Counted from the first letter of the stretch, positions 20,701 to 31,703 are shown. The stretch is 64,000 bases of DNA from Muscardinus avellanarius (GCA_963383645.1 OY726560.1:83486593-83550592), one strand, 5' to 3'. Program-made: numbers and translations. Notes: generated by a model not told the origin, from the sequence alone.

Positions 20701-20854
20701 TTGAAGGTCTGTTGAAAAGCATTCAAGATCATACAATTTAGATGACCAAAATGGATATTCGAAGTGCTGTGGATGCTGCTGTCCCAACCAACATTATTGC
20801 AGCCAAGGCCGCAGAAGTTCGAGCAAACAAAGTAAACTGGCAGTCCTATCTTCA
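20701..20854 (+). CDS. ATP6V1H: ATP6V1H exon 2: start codon and residues 1-38 (part)
   Basis: The coding part starts at ATG 20742-20744 and encodes MTKMDIRSAVDAAVPTNIIA...VNWQSYL plus two bases of codon 38, then donor CA|GTAAGT. This matches subunit H exactly except Ser8, which I recall as Gly in human. The codon before the ATG is TAG, so translation cannot begin upstream in this frame. The first ATG has T at -3 and A at +4 (weak context). The ATG at codon 4 (20751) has A at -3 and G at +4 (strong). The upstream 41 bases are 5'UTR. The acceptor at 20700 is inferred; its pyrimidine tract is short. Confidence 0.95.
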
Positions 20855-20951
20855 GTAAGTATGGATTTTCAGTGAATCATGGATAATCATGTGCTTTTGT
20901 ATCAGTCTTTTTCATGGTCATGCTTCTCTGAGAGAAATACTGGAAAGATAC

Positions 20952-21043
20952 ACTCTGAGGTTCAAGAAAGTAAATGTGAAATGTGGATTGATCCTTCTTA
21001 GCACAGTTGAATACAAGCATCAGTATGTTGAATATATTCAATA
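20952..21043 (+). repeat. 93-bp direct repeat, downstream copy (intron 2)
   Basis: Partner of 20530-20622. The sequence either side of the two copies is unrelated, so only this segment was copied. It has none of the SINE or L1 signatures seen elsewhere in the window. Confidence 0.9.
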
Positions 21044-21612
21044 CATTTTATTTCTTCCCCTTCTTTTGTGTATTAAGATTTATCATCCTAGTGTTTAATT
21101 AGTCTGTATTTATTTGTAAAGTAAGCATTCATTTATTCTTGACCCTATTCACTTTGTTTCATATCTGTTTATTTTGCTATAAGAGTGAGTTATTATGGAA
21201 ATTCACTTCATATTTGCATGTGCATTTGAAGAACAATTGAAGAATATATAGCTTCATATATTTAGCAGTTTTTTTGTTGTAGGAGGTATATACAGTATAT
21301 AAAAATGATTCTTTTATTTCTTTAATTTAGTCACTCATCAAACATTTATTGACTACATCCCAATTTTGAGGCATTTTTCTAGGTTTTGTAGCTACAAGAA
21401 GCATATAGAATACCATTCCTAAAGAGACTCATACTATATACACAGATTATTTTAGATCAATGCGTTAACTATGTTAATAGAAAGATGCCTAAGGTCTGAT
21501 GGGTGACAGCTAATGCTACTTTCAGGAATTTTTTTTTCCCAAAGGGAATGACCTCTGAACTGAGTTTTAAGGTTGACTTATACTGAGCTATGAAATGAAA
21601 AGGAGAAACTTT

Positions 21613-21795
21613 CCAGCTGGTTGCTGTGGTGCAGGCATATGATCTCAGTACTTGGGAAGCTGAGGTAGGAGGATCATAAATTCAATTTAGCGAGGCCCTC
21701 CACAACTTAGTGAGACCCTGTTTCAAAATTAAAAATTTAAAATAAGGCTGTGAGTGTTTCTCAGAGGCAAAATGCCCCTGGGTTCAATGCCCAGT

Positions 21796-21796
<1 letters not shown>
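21613..21796 (+). mobile_element. Dimeric B1-ID SINE
   Basis: Diverged head, tail GGGTTCAATGCCCAGT; its A-tail position is now occupied by (CA)n. Confidence 0.7.

Positions 21797-21838
<42 letters not shown>
21797..21838. repeat. (CA)21 microsatellite
   Basis: Pure AC alternation at the 3' end of a SINE. Confidence 0.97.
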
Positions 21839-21841
<3 letters not shown>

Positions 21842-22851
21842 CAACTTTCCAAGTAGAACAGACATCAAGAGCAAAGGCAGGAAGACAAAAACAGCACACT
21901 GTGTGGTAGTCATGCATGTTTTGGGGGCAGGTGGTGGGAAGGGCTGAGGCTGAGAGTCAGCCAGGGGTCCTTTTGTGAAAGTCCTGGGTGCTTGGATACT
22001 CTTGGAAGGAGTTTGGGCTTGATTTTGTAAGTCAGGACTTTTCAAGGTGATTCTTAAGCCATAAACAATGATTGACTGTAAAATCAAATAAGGAAGCTCA
22101 AGATGTAAAAATAGATGGAAATAGTTGAGGTGGAATTAAGTTCTCAGATCCCTTTTCAGACTGGCCACCATCCTCACTAGGGTTCCAAGGAGCCCAGTTT
22201 TAAAGTTATTGTTGGAGCTATTGAGGTTCCTAGCTGGGAATTAGATGATTAGATTTGCATGTTGGTTGGACTGCTCTGCCAGCAGTGTAAAGTGTGGCTT
22301 TGTGGGTAATAAGCTAAGATGAGGAGAGGCTACAGGAGTAGGTAAGGCTGTTAGAATGGCAGAATTGGATAGATTTGAGCAGTTTGGTGATTGATTTAAT
22401 GTGTTGAGTGAAAGAGGGCTAGGATGACCTCTGGACTCCGACTTGAAGGAAGTGGATTATTGTGGGGCTGTTGACTGAGGATAGGAGAAGGAGAGACTTA
22501 CTGATGTTTTCGTTGTTCACTGGTCTTTGTGGAATTGGTAAATCCCTTGTGAAATTAGGATTCTGAGCTGTTTCCTAATTCTTTAGTCTAGAGTGCATTT
22601 AGACTGAGGGAGAGGGAGCTTCATGTTTATAACCTAAATAGAATAATATTGTTGATCATAAAGCATTATCGGACTGGCAGAACTTTGGTGTTTGTATTTG
22701 AAACTTTCTTTAGTGATACGGAGATTTTCAGTTACTTTCTCTTCTTTTCTGCCCTATGTCTTCTGTACTTCCCACATTGTATTTGCCTCTTTCCCCAATT
22801 CTGTCCTTGACTCTGTTGCCCATTTCTTTTTCTTTTTCTCTTTCTTTTTTG

Positions 22852-23034
22852 CAGAACTGGGGTTTAAACCCAGGGGCATGTTACCAGCTGCCATACTCTC
22901 AGCTCCCCCTCCCATTTTAGTCCTTATTTTGGTACAGCTTCTCACTAAGTTGTGGAGGCCCTCACTAAGTAGCTGAGGCTGGCAGTGAGCCTCCCAAGTA
23001 CTGGGATTACAAAGGTGCATCACCATGCTCAGCT
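22852..23034 (-). mobile_element. Dimeric B1-ID SINE
   Basis: The head lacks the GATCCTCCTGTCTCAG segment; otherwise both halves are clear. A (TTTC)-rich tract precedes it on plus. Confidence 0.7.
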
Positions 23035-23269
23035 TCTGATGCCCATTTCACAAATTTCTTCTATAAAACCCCATCAGCTCTGTATGTCTCTGTGCAAATG
23101 TTTACCAAATGTTAATTGTGTGCCTGCTGTTGAGCCTGTTAATGTAGGAACACAAATGGTATGAAATGTGCTTTCCTAAAAAGAGCTTGCGGATTGTTGG
23201 GGGTTGGCCATGTCACACGAATAATCAGTGAATCTTATCACATTATACATTGATAAAATTAACCCCATT

Positions 23270-23475
23270 GAGCTGGGTGTGGTGGCTCATGCTTGTAATC
23301 CCAGCATTTGGGAGGCTGAGACTGGAGGATCGCCGTTCACAGCCAGCCTCAGTGAGGCCCGGGTTCAAAATAAAGAATAAAAAATAGGGCAGGGGGTATA
23401 GCTTGGAGGTCGAATGCCCCTGGGTTCCATCCCAGACCTTAAAAACAAACAAACAAACAAACAAACAAAAAAACC
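23270..23475 (+). mobile_element. Dimeric SINE with (AAAC)n tail
   Basis: Middle block shortened (CTCAGTGAGGCCCGGG); tail ends in (AAAC)n at about 23444-23470. Confidence 0.75.
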
Positions 23476-23513
23476 CATGGAAGAGTTCTCCAGGGTTGAA
23501 AGGCCAATATGCT

Positions 23514-23740
23514 TTTTTTTTTTTTTTTTTTTTTTTGCGTACTAGGGATGGAATCCAGGGGCATTCTACCTTCGAGCTACACCCCCAGTCCTATTTTTTA
23601 GTCTTATTGTTTTTTGAAACAGGGTTTTACTGAGTTGCAAAGAGCCTAGCTAAGTAGCCGAGGCTGTCTGTGAACTGCCATCCTCCAGTTTCCGTCTCCC
23701 AAATGCTGGTATTACAAGCATGCACCACCATGCCCGGCTC
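23514..23740 (-). mobile_element. Dimeric B1-ID SINE
   Basis: Full length, with a long T-run at its start. Imperfect flanking duplication CAATATGCTTTT / CAGTATGCTTTT. It forms an inverted pair with the SINE 40 bp to its left. Confidence 0.75.
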
Positions 23741-25723
23741 ACCAGTATGCTTTTGTTCCTCACAAATTAGCATGTTATGAACATACGGCATTAAAATGAA
23801 TTTATATTTGATTAAACTTTTTATTTAACTAGACAGTACAGAAATGAGTGGGTGTGACTATGTTCTAGTCAAACTGGAATCTAGTAAAACTGTACCTTGA
23901 GGCTACAAGAGTCATACCACCCTTGCTCTTAAGTTTAAAGTCTAGTGAGGAAATGGACCTTTAAACAAATACGAAATTGTCGTGAATGTTAAAAAGGAGA
24001 AATGTATAATGTATATGTACACACATGTGTATGTGTGTGTAACAAAAAGGAAATATATAACAAGAAAGGGACAAATAATGGCCTAGAAGCATTGAAGAAG
24101 TTTTCACAGAACACATGAAAATACTCACAGGAGTTGTCCAAATAGAGAAGCTGGGCTACAGTGAAGAGAGCTTTGGACAGGGCCTGAGGCTTGGAAGGAC
24201 TTGTAGGGCCTGTGGGAGGTTCAGGAAGAATGTTGTGCTTCTTCTGGTCTCCTGTCCTGTCTCCTGTCCAGTCTCCAGTGTCCTGAAGTGTCCAAGGTCT
24301 TATGATCTTTTACCAAGACAGGTCTGTATTTAGAGATTAGGAGGAGGAAGGTATTGGCTGTTGACCCATTTGAGTCCTTGATGCATGGAGAAGTTGGAAG
24401 GTCCAACAAGTTGGAAACTGAAGACAGATTGAGTGGTGATGTGTTGAATTTGTGAAAATTTGTTTCTATGTGGAAGTAGAAAGTAGTTGGTGATGACTTA
24501 GGGAAATGGAAAATGGGATTTCATTGATTTGAATCTCCATGAAGAAAAGAATTTGGGAAAGAAAAGTTTTCTAGGATTAGCCATGGGGAGAAGTGTTGAA
24601 GAATGATGTGAAGAATGTTGAAGAAGTGATGAAGGGACATTTGCAGCAGTGGGGACAAAAGCCAGGATACGGAGGGATGACTGCTGGGAGGAGGGGATCA
24701 GAATGGAGAGGTTGCTTTTTGGAGTGGAGAAAGAGAACCTTTTCTGAGTCTGGGTTGGTGGGGGGGGCTTGAGGAAATGATTGTAGAAGTTAATTGTAAG
24801 GTGATTTGGGGTGTGATGAATTCGAATGCCAAGTAAATTGTTTGCATAGGAGTAGGAATGAGGGTAAGACTTTGGATAATGCTAAGAGGTGACAGTTTAT
24901 TGAGTGCTTCCTATGGGGGTAGATTGCTGTATTAACTGTCTTCTCTGAACAAATTTCATAGTACAGCTCCATAGTATAGCAGTGTGGTTATTGTTTCCAT
25001 CTTGCAGATAAATTAACTCAGGTTCCACAGATGTTGCACCATTGCTAAATGGTGAAGATAAACTTTGAACTTAAGTGAGTCTGATGGGAGGGCCTGCAGG
25101 TCAGCCCTTGTACTTTACCACTGTCAAGACAAAATTGGAACAAATTGAAAGATTTAATTGGCTTTACTTGTGATTCTAGAATCAGGTAGTACTTCCTTCC
25201 ATAAAATAGAACAAATATTATGAAGTGCTGGGCAAAAGAGGTTGGTTTTTATTAGAGAAATGCTGAAGAAAGAAGAGACAAATGACAAAAATCTGGTTGG
25301 CCATTTCAAGATCACTTTCCTTGTAAGTTACGAACAGAAAGCCTGAACACTAGAGAAATAACTGAGTTGTTAATGTCAGGTTACTTTTTCTGGCAAGGAT
25401 TAAACAGGTAACTTCCTTATCATGCCCTGTAAAACTGGCCTGCTTGAGAAATTTGGCTGTTATCTCTCTTGATTTCTGAAGGTTAAATAACAAGTTATTT
25501 TGATTTTGGTGATGTGGATGTTTAGTATGAGTGACTCTATTTTCATTTCTGCTCAGTCTGTTGAGACCCAGAGCAGGAGCCTAGACCAAAACAATGGCCT
25601 CCTAGTAATGTTTATTAAACAGTACCAAGGAGAGGAGAAAGGCTAGGAATTTCTCTGTCATTAGCTAATTCACAGTGGTTATTCAACTCTTACTGAACAA
25701 AACAACTTATTCTTACTTTCTAG

Positions 25724-25826
25724 GGGGCAGATGATTTCTGCTGAAGATTGCGAATTTATTCAAAGATTTGAAATGAAAAGAAGTCCTGAAGAGAAGCAGG
25801 AGATGCTTCAAACCGAGGGCAGCCAG
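25724..25826 (+). CDS. ATP6V1H: ATP6V1H exon 3: residues 38-72
   Basis: Acceptor TTTCTAG at 25723. The first G completes codon 38 (Gln), then 34 codons follow: GQMISAEDCEFIQRFEMKRS and on to LQTEGSQ, ending at donor CAG|GTGACC. The sequence is identical to the mammalian subunit H I remember. It encodes the N-terminal helices of the HEAT-like domain. The exon ends in phase 0. Confidence 0.96.
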
Positions 25827-25886
25827 GTGACCCATCTGTGCATTTTCTCTGGGCACTTATTTCTCCATGCCACTAAAAGTTTTAGA

Positions 25887-25955
25887 AAAAGGCTGGAGGC
25901 ATAGCTCAGTGGTAGAGTACTGAAGGTCTTTGTTTCAACTTCCAATAAAAAAAGA
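25887..25955 (+). mobile_element. ID-like SINE
   Basis: GGCTGGAGGCATAGCTCAGT followed by an A-rich end, 60 bp after exon 3. Confidence 0.65.
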
Positions 25956-26044
25956 AAATTCTAAAAATATCTTAATGAGTATGTGATATTACATTGGCGG
26001 TATATACTATCTATCTATAGCTATAGCTACAGCTACTTTTATTT

Positions 26045-26120
26045 TGTAATGCTAGGGATTGAACCCAGGGCTTTGTGCATACCAGACAAGTGCTCTGCCA
26101 CTGAGCCACACCCCAGCCTT
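26045..26120 (-). mobile_element. ID-like SINE
   Basis: Classic ID spacer CCAGACAAGTGCTCTGCCAC and GGGATTGAACCCAGGGC on plus. Confidence 0.7.
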
Positions 26121-26323
26121 TCGTCGTAATTTGATTAAAATTCTTTTACTGGGAAGCATTTTAAGTCATTTCTACTTTTTCTTGTTAATATCAGAGAATA
26201 TATTAAGTATATTTACATCTCTACCCTTTTCTGCATATTTGAATACCTTCTTGGAATAGATTTCTAAAAGGGAAGTTACTATTATAAAGTATATGAAATT
26301 TTAAAACTTGCTTAACTTTTTTT

Positions 26324-26528
26324 GTGTGATACTGGAGGTTGAACAATGGAACATTCTACCTTGGAGCTATACTTCCAGCCTTTTTTTAATGTTTTGTTTT
26401 GAAACAGGGTCTTGCTAGGTTGCTAAGAGTTTCACTGAATTGCTGAGGCCAGTCTTGAACCTGTGATCCTCCTGTCTCAGTCTCTTAAATATATTGGGAT
26501 TATAGGCATACACCACCATGCTCAGCTT
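26324..26528 (-). mobile_element. Dimeric B1-ID SINE
   Basis: Flanked by a perfect duplication CTTGCTTAACTTTTTT (26307-26322, 26529-26544). Confidence 0.8.
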
Positions 26529-26538
26529 CTTGCTTAAC

Positions 26539-26751
26539 TTTTTTTTTTTTTTTTGTGGCACTGGGGATTGAACCCAGAGGTATTCTACCTCAGCTAAATT
26601 CCCAGCCCAGTTTTATTTCTTTTGGAAATAGGGTCTCACTAAGTTGGGGAGGGCCTCAGTAAGTAGCTGAGGCTGACCATGAATGTGTGATCCTGTTGTC
26701 TCAGCTTCTCAAGTACTGGGATTGCAGGTATATGTGCCACCATGCCCTGCT
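26539..26751 (-). mobile_element. Dimeric B1-ID SINE
   Basis: Begins inside the downstream duplication copy of the preceding SINE, i.e. the same T-rich target was used again; no third copy of the target follows. Confidence 0.75.
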
Positions 26752-26787
26752 AGAAAAGCACTGTATTTATTTTTTATTTTTATATAT

Positions 26788-26994
26788 TTTTGGTGGTTCT
26801 AGAGATTAAAGCCAAAAACATTCTACCTCTAAGCTACCCCTCCAGCCCTATTTATTTTATTTTTATTTGGAAACAGGGTCTCAATAGATTGATCAGAGTC
26901 TCACTACTTGCTGAGGCTGTCCTTGAACCTGTGTTCCTCCTGTCTCAGCCTCATAAGTACAGGGATTGCACGTGTGTGCCACCACGCCAGGCTT
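26788..26994 (-). mobile_element. Dimeric B1-ID SINE
   Basis: Possible short duplication TAGAAAAG (26751-26758 and near 26995). Confidence 0.7.
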
Positions 26995-27239
26995 TAGAAA
27001 AGTGTTTCTGATTTGAAGTTTGCCCTGTGTTTTGGCAGGACTTTGTCACCATCTTACCTATTGCTACATGCACCAACCACCATGTGGAGCCATTTAGATA
27101 GAAACTCTGGGATCTATACTCAACATTAGCTAAAAGTCTATCTGAATAGAACCTGATTTTGGGCAGGAACTTTTTCTTGGTACGGTGGGTCACATGGTAC
27201 CTCTTCCAAGAGATATGTCTACTGGACCCTCAGAACGTG

Positions 27240-27240
<1 letters not shown>

Positions 27241-27279
<39 letters not shown>

Positions 27280-27347
27280 TTTGGTACCAGGGATTGAACT
27301 CAGGGCATTTCTACCTCTGAGCTACACTTGTAGCCCCCCTCCCCTTT
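27241..27347 (-). mobile_element. ID-like tail half with (TTTA)n
   Basis: A 42-bp (TTTA)n run then GGGATTGAACTCAGGGC; the head is absent, replaced by the next SINE. Confidence 0.65.
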
Positions 27348-27573
27348 TTTTAGTACTGGGGATGGAACCCAGGGGCATTCTACCTCTGAGCTACACCCCC
27401 AGCCCCATTTTTCTTTAATCTTTACTTTGAAACAGGGTCTCACTAAGTTGCAGAGGGCCTCACTAAGTTGCAGAGGGCTTCACTAAGTAGCTGAGGCTGG
27501 CTACAAACCTGCAATCCTCCTGTCTTAGCCTCCCAAGAACTGGGATTATAAATGTGCACCACCACACCTGGCT
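27348..27573 (-). mobile_element. Dimeric B1-ID SINE
   Basis: Middle block duplicated in tandem (CTCACTAAGTTGCAGAGGG occurs twice in a row, about 27440-27480). Confidence 0.75.
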
Positions 27574-27767
27574 CACTAGTAATGTTTGAATTGTCTAGTA
27601 TAATTAAAATATTTGAGTTTATAAGTTAAAAGGCATATCTCATTATTTTGAATACATGAAATTGGCTTTATTTCTCATTGATTTATTACATTTTTGTGTC
27701 TCTGTTGAACTTTTTTGGGGTCCTTTTAATCTATAAGATTTCTGTACCTTTTCACTTTATGCCTCTT

Positions 27768-27846
27768 TTTGTGGTCTTGGGGATTGAACTCAGGGCTCAG
27801 TGCTAAGCATGCATTGTACCATTAAACTACATTCCCACATTCTCAG
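27768..27846 (-). mobile_element. ID-like SINE
   Basis: Spacer GCTCAGTGCTAAGCATGCA and GGGATTGAACTCAGGG on plus. Confidence 0.65.
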
Positions 27847-27860
27847 TCCCTTATATAATC

Positions 27861-28079
27861 TTTTTTTTTTTTTTTTTTCCTAGGTCTGGGGATGTAACCC
27901 AGGGGAATTCGACCTCCAAGCTACACTCCCTGCCCTATTTTTTATTCTTTAATTTGAAACAGGGTTTCACTAAGTTGTGGAGGGCCTCACTAAGTAGCTG
28001 AGGCTGTCCATGAACTGTAATCCTCTGGTTTCAGCCTCCCGAATGCTGGGATTACAAGCATGTGCCACCATGCCCGGCT
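27861..28079 (-). mobile_element. Dimeric B1-ID SINE
   Basis: Near-perfect duplication CCTTATATAATCTTTTT / CCTTATATAGTCTTTTT at its ends. Confidence 0.8.
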
Positions 28080-28254
28080 CCTTATATAGTCTTTTTACAA
28101 AGGAAAAAAACCCTATCAACATTTGCCATAATTGTAGCAAATGTAGCTTTTCTTATTTATTTTCTTTGAATTTTTTTGGGTATTTTTGTATGTGATAGTT
28201 TAAAATGTTTTTATAGTTCAAGTCTGTCTGTCTGTCTCTCAATCTCAGTCACTT

Positions 28255-28332
28255 TTTGTGGTGCTGGGGTTGGAACCTAGAGCCTAGCCTATGTTGGCAG
28301 GCCTACCACTGAGCTACATCCCTACACCCCCA
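28255..28332 (-). mobile_element. ID-like SINE
   Basis: GTGGTGCTGGGGTTGGAACC with the ACCACTGAGCTACATCCC box on plus. Confidence 0.6.
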
Positions 28333-28375
28333 ACTTTTTAATGAAAAAAAAAAAAGTTATTTTAATGCTCACGTG

Positions 28376-28380
<5 letters not shown>

Positions 28381-28444
<64 letters not shown>
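28381..28444. repeat. (CT)n(TA)n compound microsatellite
   Basis: CT alternation to 28419, then TA alternation to about 28444. Confidence 0.95.
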
Positions 28445-28449
<5 letters not shown>

Positions 28450-28519
28450 CAATATGTATAATATGTATATTTAAATATTTGTATATTTATACAATATATA
28501 TAGTACATAGTATATATAT

Positions 28520-28732
28520 TTGTGGTGTTGGGAATTGAATTCAGGAGCATTTTGCCTCTGAACTACATGTGCCCTAGCCCTTACGAAATTTTTGTTTTGT
28601 TTTGTTTTGAAACAAGGTCTTGGTATGTTGCTGAGAGCCTTGTTAAGTTGCTGAGGCTGATCTTGAACCTGTGATCCTCCTGTTTCAGCTGCCCAATTAC
28701 TGGGTTTACTAGCATGCATAACCATGTCTGAC
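28520..28732 (-). mobile_element. Dimeric B1-ID SINE
   Basis: Carries a (TTTTG)n insertion between halves (about 28590-28612). Confidence 0.7.
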
Positions 28733-28735
28733 TCT

Positions 28736-28824
28736 TATTGCTAAGGCTGGCCTTGACCTTGTGATCCTCCTGCCTACGCCCTTGAGGAGCTGAGTATTAC
28801 AGGCGTGTACTATTATGCCCAACT
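28736..28824 (-). mobile_element. SINE head fragment
   Basis: GCTGGCCTTGACCTTGTGAT through ATTATGCCCAAC on plus, directly after the preceding SINE. Confidence 0.55.
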
Positions 28825-28996
28825 TTACCTTCTGTTGTGATACATGTTATTTATAGAAAACTAATAAAATACTATTATGCAAAGAGAAGAATATAGGTAT
28901 TGTTACTCTACCTAATATTCTTCTGTTCAAGATGGACATGTGTGAACACTGTAGTGTTTCCTTATTACCTATACACTTAATAATACAAATCTAAGG

Positions 28997-29176
28997 GTTT
29001 TTTTTTTTTGTGGTACTGGAGATGGAACCCTTCTCGGGCTACACTCCCAGACCTATTTTATATTTTATTTGGAAACAGGGTCTCTTAAGCCAGCGAGGCT
29101 GGCTTCAAACCAGCGTGATCCTCCTGTCTCTGCCTCCCAAACATGGGGCTTACAAGTGTGTGCCACCACGCCCAGC
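28997..29176 (-). mobile_element. SINE, young subfamily
   Basis: Perfect 11-bp duplication CAAATCTAAGG (28986-28996, 29177-29187). The tail half has a small internal deletion. Confidence 0.8.
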
Positions 29177-29189
29177 CAAATCTAAGGTT

Positions 29190-29900
29190 TTTACAGAAAT
29201 GGGATGATAGAAGTACATGTTTTTGTTTTTTTCTTTTAGCTAAATATATTTGCTCCCCCCATATTTTCAGTGGTTCCTATGTGGCTTTTAAAAATAATTG
29301 TGTAGTTTTCCATTTAATGGATAAATTGTTACGTTCTAAACCAGTTCTCTACATATTTTGGTTACTTGTGTATTTTCTTTTTCTCTGTTATACATGATCT
29401 TAAGATGAATGGTCTTTTTATTTTTTTTTTGTGGTTGGTAATTGAACCTGGAGTCTCACACACACTAGGCAAGTACTCTACCATTGAGCTATACTCTAGC
29501 CCTTGAGGTGAACATTTTTGTTGCCTTGTAGTAAATTCTAGAAATGTGATGGCTGATCAAATAATTTTAATGCTTATGACAGTTTTGATATGCATCATAA
29601 AGATGCCTTCTTGATAGATTGTACCAGTTTGTAATTGCCTGAGCAATATCTGAGCATGCCAGATTTCTGCTTCAGCACTCTTGGTCTAACCATTTATATT
29701 TTGGTAACTTTATCAGGTAAAAATAGTATTCTAATGTAATGTTGCTCTACATTTTTAAATGCTTTTTAGCCTCTTGTGTCTCCATATTGACTCCCTCTGC
29801 ATTTTTTTACATGCTTTTCTTTAGAAATGTTTATATTTGTTGATTTTTCAGATTCCTTTATGTGTTAAATGTACCAGCTTTGTGTATGCCTTATTTTTTC
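29190..29900 (-). mobile_element. Possible decayed L1
   Basis: T-rich sequence with phrases such as TTTCCATTTAATGGATAAAT and GATGGCTGATCAAATAATTT that recall reversed ancient L1/L2 3' regions. Weak; interrupted by an ID at 29427-29503. Confidence 0.3.
29427..29503 (-). mobile_element. ID-like SINE
   Basis: ID spacer CACACACTAGGCAAGTACTC and ACCATTGAGCTATACTC on plus. Confidence 0.65.
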
Positions 29901-30356
29901 AGCTTGTTCATTGAATTGGTTTATGAGGCCTTTGGCCTGTTTCAGGTTTCAATGCAATTAAACGTATTCCTCTTTTCTTTTGTGATGTGTGCTGTTGGTG
30001 TCATCCTTTGAAAAGCTCCCTCACCCCTAGTGCATAATGCATTGGAAGGGACATTTCATTCAATGTTAATTACACACATGCATAATTAGTCAAATATAAA
30101 AATAATGAGTTAAATATAAAAATATGTACAAATTACACATTTTTACAGCACGGCCTTTATTGTTGCTGCTTGCTACATTGATGGTTTATTGAATGAATGT
30201 TACTAGAAAGATTTTCCAAAGTATGACTCTAAACTTATTACTGAATTGTGTTACATATAGAAATTCATAACTTTTTGGGTAATATAGAAGATTTTATAAA
30301 ATAATTTTAATTGTGCCTTATTTAGCTTATATGTTGAGTTTAAAACCTAGCCTCCA

Positions 30357-30555
30357 GGCCGGGCATGGTGGCGCATGCTTGTAATCCCCGCGCTTGGGAG
30401 GCAGAGACAGGAGGATCGCGCAGGTTCGAAGCCAGCTGCACTGGCGTAAGAGACCCTGTTTCAAAAATATAAAAAAATAGGTCTGAGAATGTAGCCCGGA
30501 GGTAGAAGGGCTTCCAGGAACCCCAGTACCACCAAACCAAACCAAACCAAACAAA
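30357..30555 (+). mobile_element. SINE, young subfamily, very fresh insertion
   Basis: Complete, with a perfect 15-bp duplication AAAACCTAGCCTCCA (30342-30356, 30556-30570) and an (ACCAA)n tail. Among the youngest insertions visible here. Confidence 0.85.
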
Positions 30556-30581
30556 AAAACCTAGCCTCCAAATGATATGTA

Positions 30582-30797
30582 GCTGGGCATGGTGGCGCAC
30601 ATTTGTAATCCCAGCATTCGGGAGGCTGAGACCAGAGGATCGAGGTTCGAGGACAGCCTCAGCTACTTATGCCCTCCGCAATTTAGTGAGATCCGGTTTC
30701 AAAATAAAGAATAAAAAAATAGGGCAGAGGGTGTAGCTAGGAGGTCAAATGCCCCTGTGTTCCATCTCCAGACCTGCAAAAAAAAAAAAAAAAAAAT
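30582..30797 (+). mobile_element. Dimeric B1-ID SINE
   Basis: Full length, ending in an A17-type run. Confidence 0.75.
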
Positions 30798-30987
30798 GTA
30801 ATCTCACTGCTCATTATATTTTCTTATGTATGGTTCTGGTTGGATGAAAGCCCATATACAACCTGCTCTGATTCTCACAAGAGTCATGGGAAAATTGGTG
30901 GGTAGCCTGTTGTTGGTTCCAGTTTTTATTGAATTTCAGAGAGATTGCCCTATAATTGATATATGGTAGGATGGGGAAAAATATAAT

Positions 30988-31186
30988 GGGTGTGGTGTCA
31001 CCTATAATCCCAGTGACTCAGGAGGCTGAGACAGGAGGATCACAAGTTCAAGTCCAGCTTGGACAACTTTGAGATTTTGTCTTAAAATAGAATAAAAAAG
31101 GCTGTGATATAGCTCAGTGATAGAGCACTTGACTGCCATGAACAAGGCCCTGGAATCAGTCCCCAGTACTGAAAAAAAAAAAAAAA
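30988..31186 (+). mobile_element. SINE head joined to a classic ID tail
   Basis: The tail has the ID spacer GCACTTGACTGCCATGAACA rather than the dimer form, so head and tail may come from different sources. Confidence 0.65.
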
Positions 31187-31380
31187 TGATGCAAATCATA
31201 GCAAAGTCCTCCCATACTTTACATAACAGTATTATTGAAGGGCATACATGTTTCTATTTTTCTTTTAGCAAAAAGCATTTGAATCCTGTTTTTGAAAGAG
31301 AAATAATCTTTTACTGAAGTTCCTTTAAAATGATGTTTAAAAATGAAAATGATAATTTACATTAATTTCATTTTTCCTAG

Positions 31381-31470
31381 TGTGCCAAAACATTTATAAA
31401 TCTGATGACTCATATCTCCAAAGAACAGACAGTGCAGTACATACTAACGATGGTTGATGACATGTTACAG
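31381..31470 (+). CDS. ATP6V1H: ATP6V1H exon 4: residues 73-102
   Basis: Preceded by a good pyrimidine tract and acceptor (CATTTTTCCTAG). Thirty codons starting [16 protein letters not shown] and ending MVDDMLQ, followed by donor CAG|GTTGGT, a non-consensus +3/+4. Both ends are phase 0, so skipping it would remove 30 residues without a frameshift. Confidence 0.96.
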
Positions 31471-31703
31471 GTTGGTATACTCTTTCCTTCCTATCTTTGC
31501 TGACTTCATCTCTCTTTCTCTCTCTTATACTTCACAGTGATAGTGTCTCTATAAAGTTTCATTTATAGCATGGATTTTCTTCTAGAGCATAATAATACAT
31601 TTTTCTTAATCCTGTGAGTTATAATTTTCTAATGGTGCTAAAGATGGAAATGTTCACACACAAGCTATTTTTGTTGTTTTTCAGAATATCAAGTAATCAG
31701 TAC

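Larger units (their letters stand above)
20855..25723 (+). other. ATP6V1H intron 2
   Basis: Begins GTAAGT and ends CTTTCTAG. It holds the second copy of the 93-bp direct repeat (20952-21043), a SINE with an adjoining (CA)21, an inverted SINE pair (23270-23475 plus, 23514-23740 minus) and otherwise unassigned sequence: 21050-21610, 21840-22850, 23040-23265 and 23745-25720. The last stretch is the longest repeat-poor interval of the window. Confidence 0.85.
25827..31380 (+). other. ATP6V1H intron 3
   Basis: Rich in SINEs in both orientations (25887-28824, 28997-31186), with a (CT)n(TA)n block at 28381-28444. Parts of 29190-29900 look like a decayed L1, read on the minus strand. I see nothing recognisable in 29900-30340 and 31190-31380. 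Confidence 0.8.

Noticed and set aside
25887..25955. tRNA-like sequences with A- and B-box motifs
   Set aside because: They are ID-type SINE parts with A-rich tails and no intact acceptor stem, so not tRNA genes.
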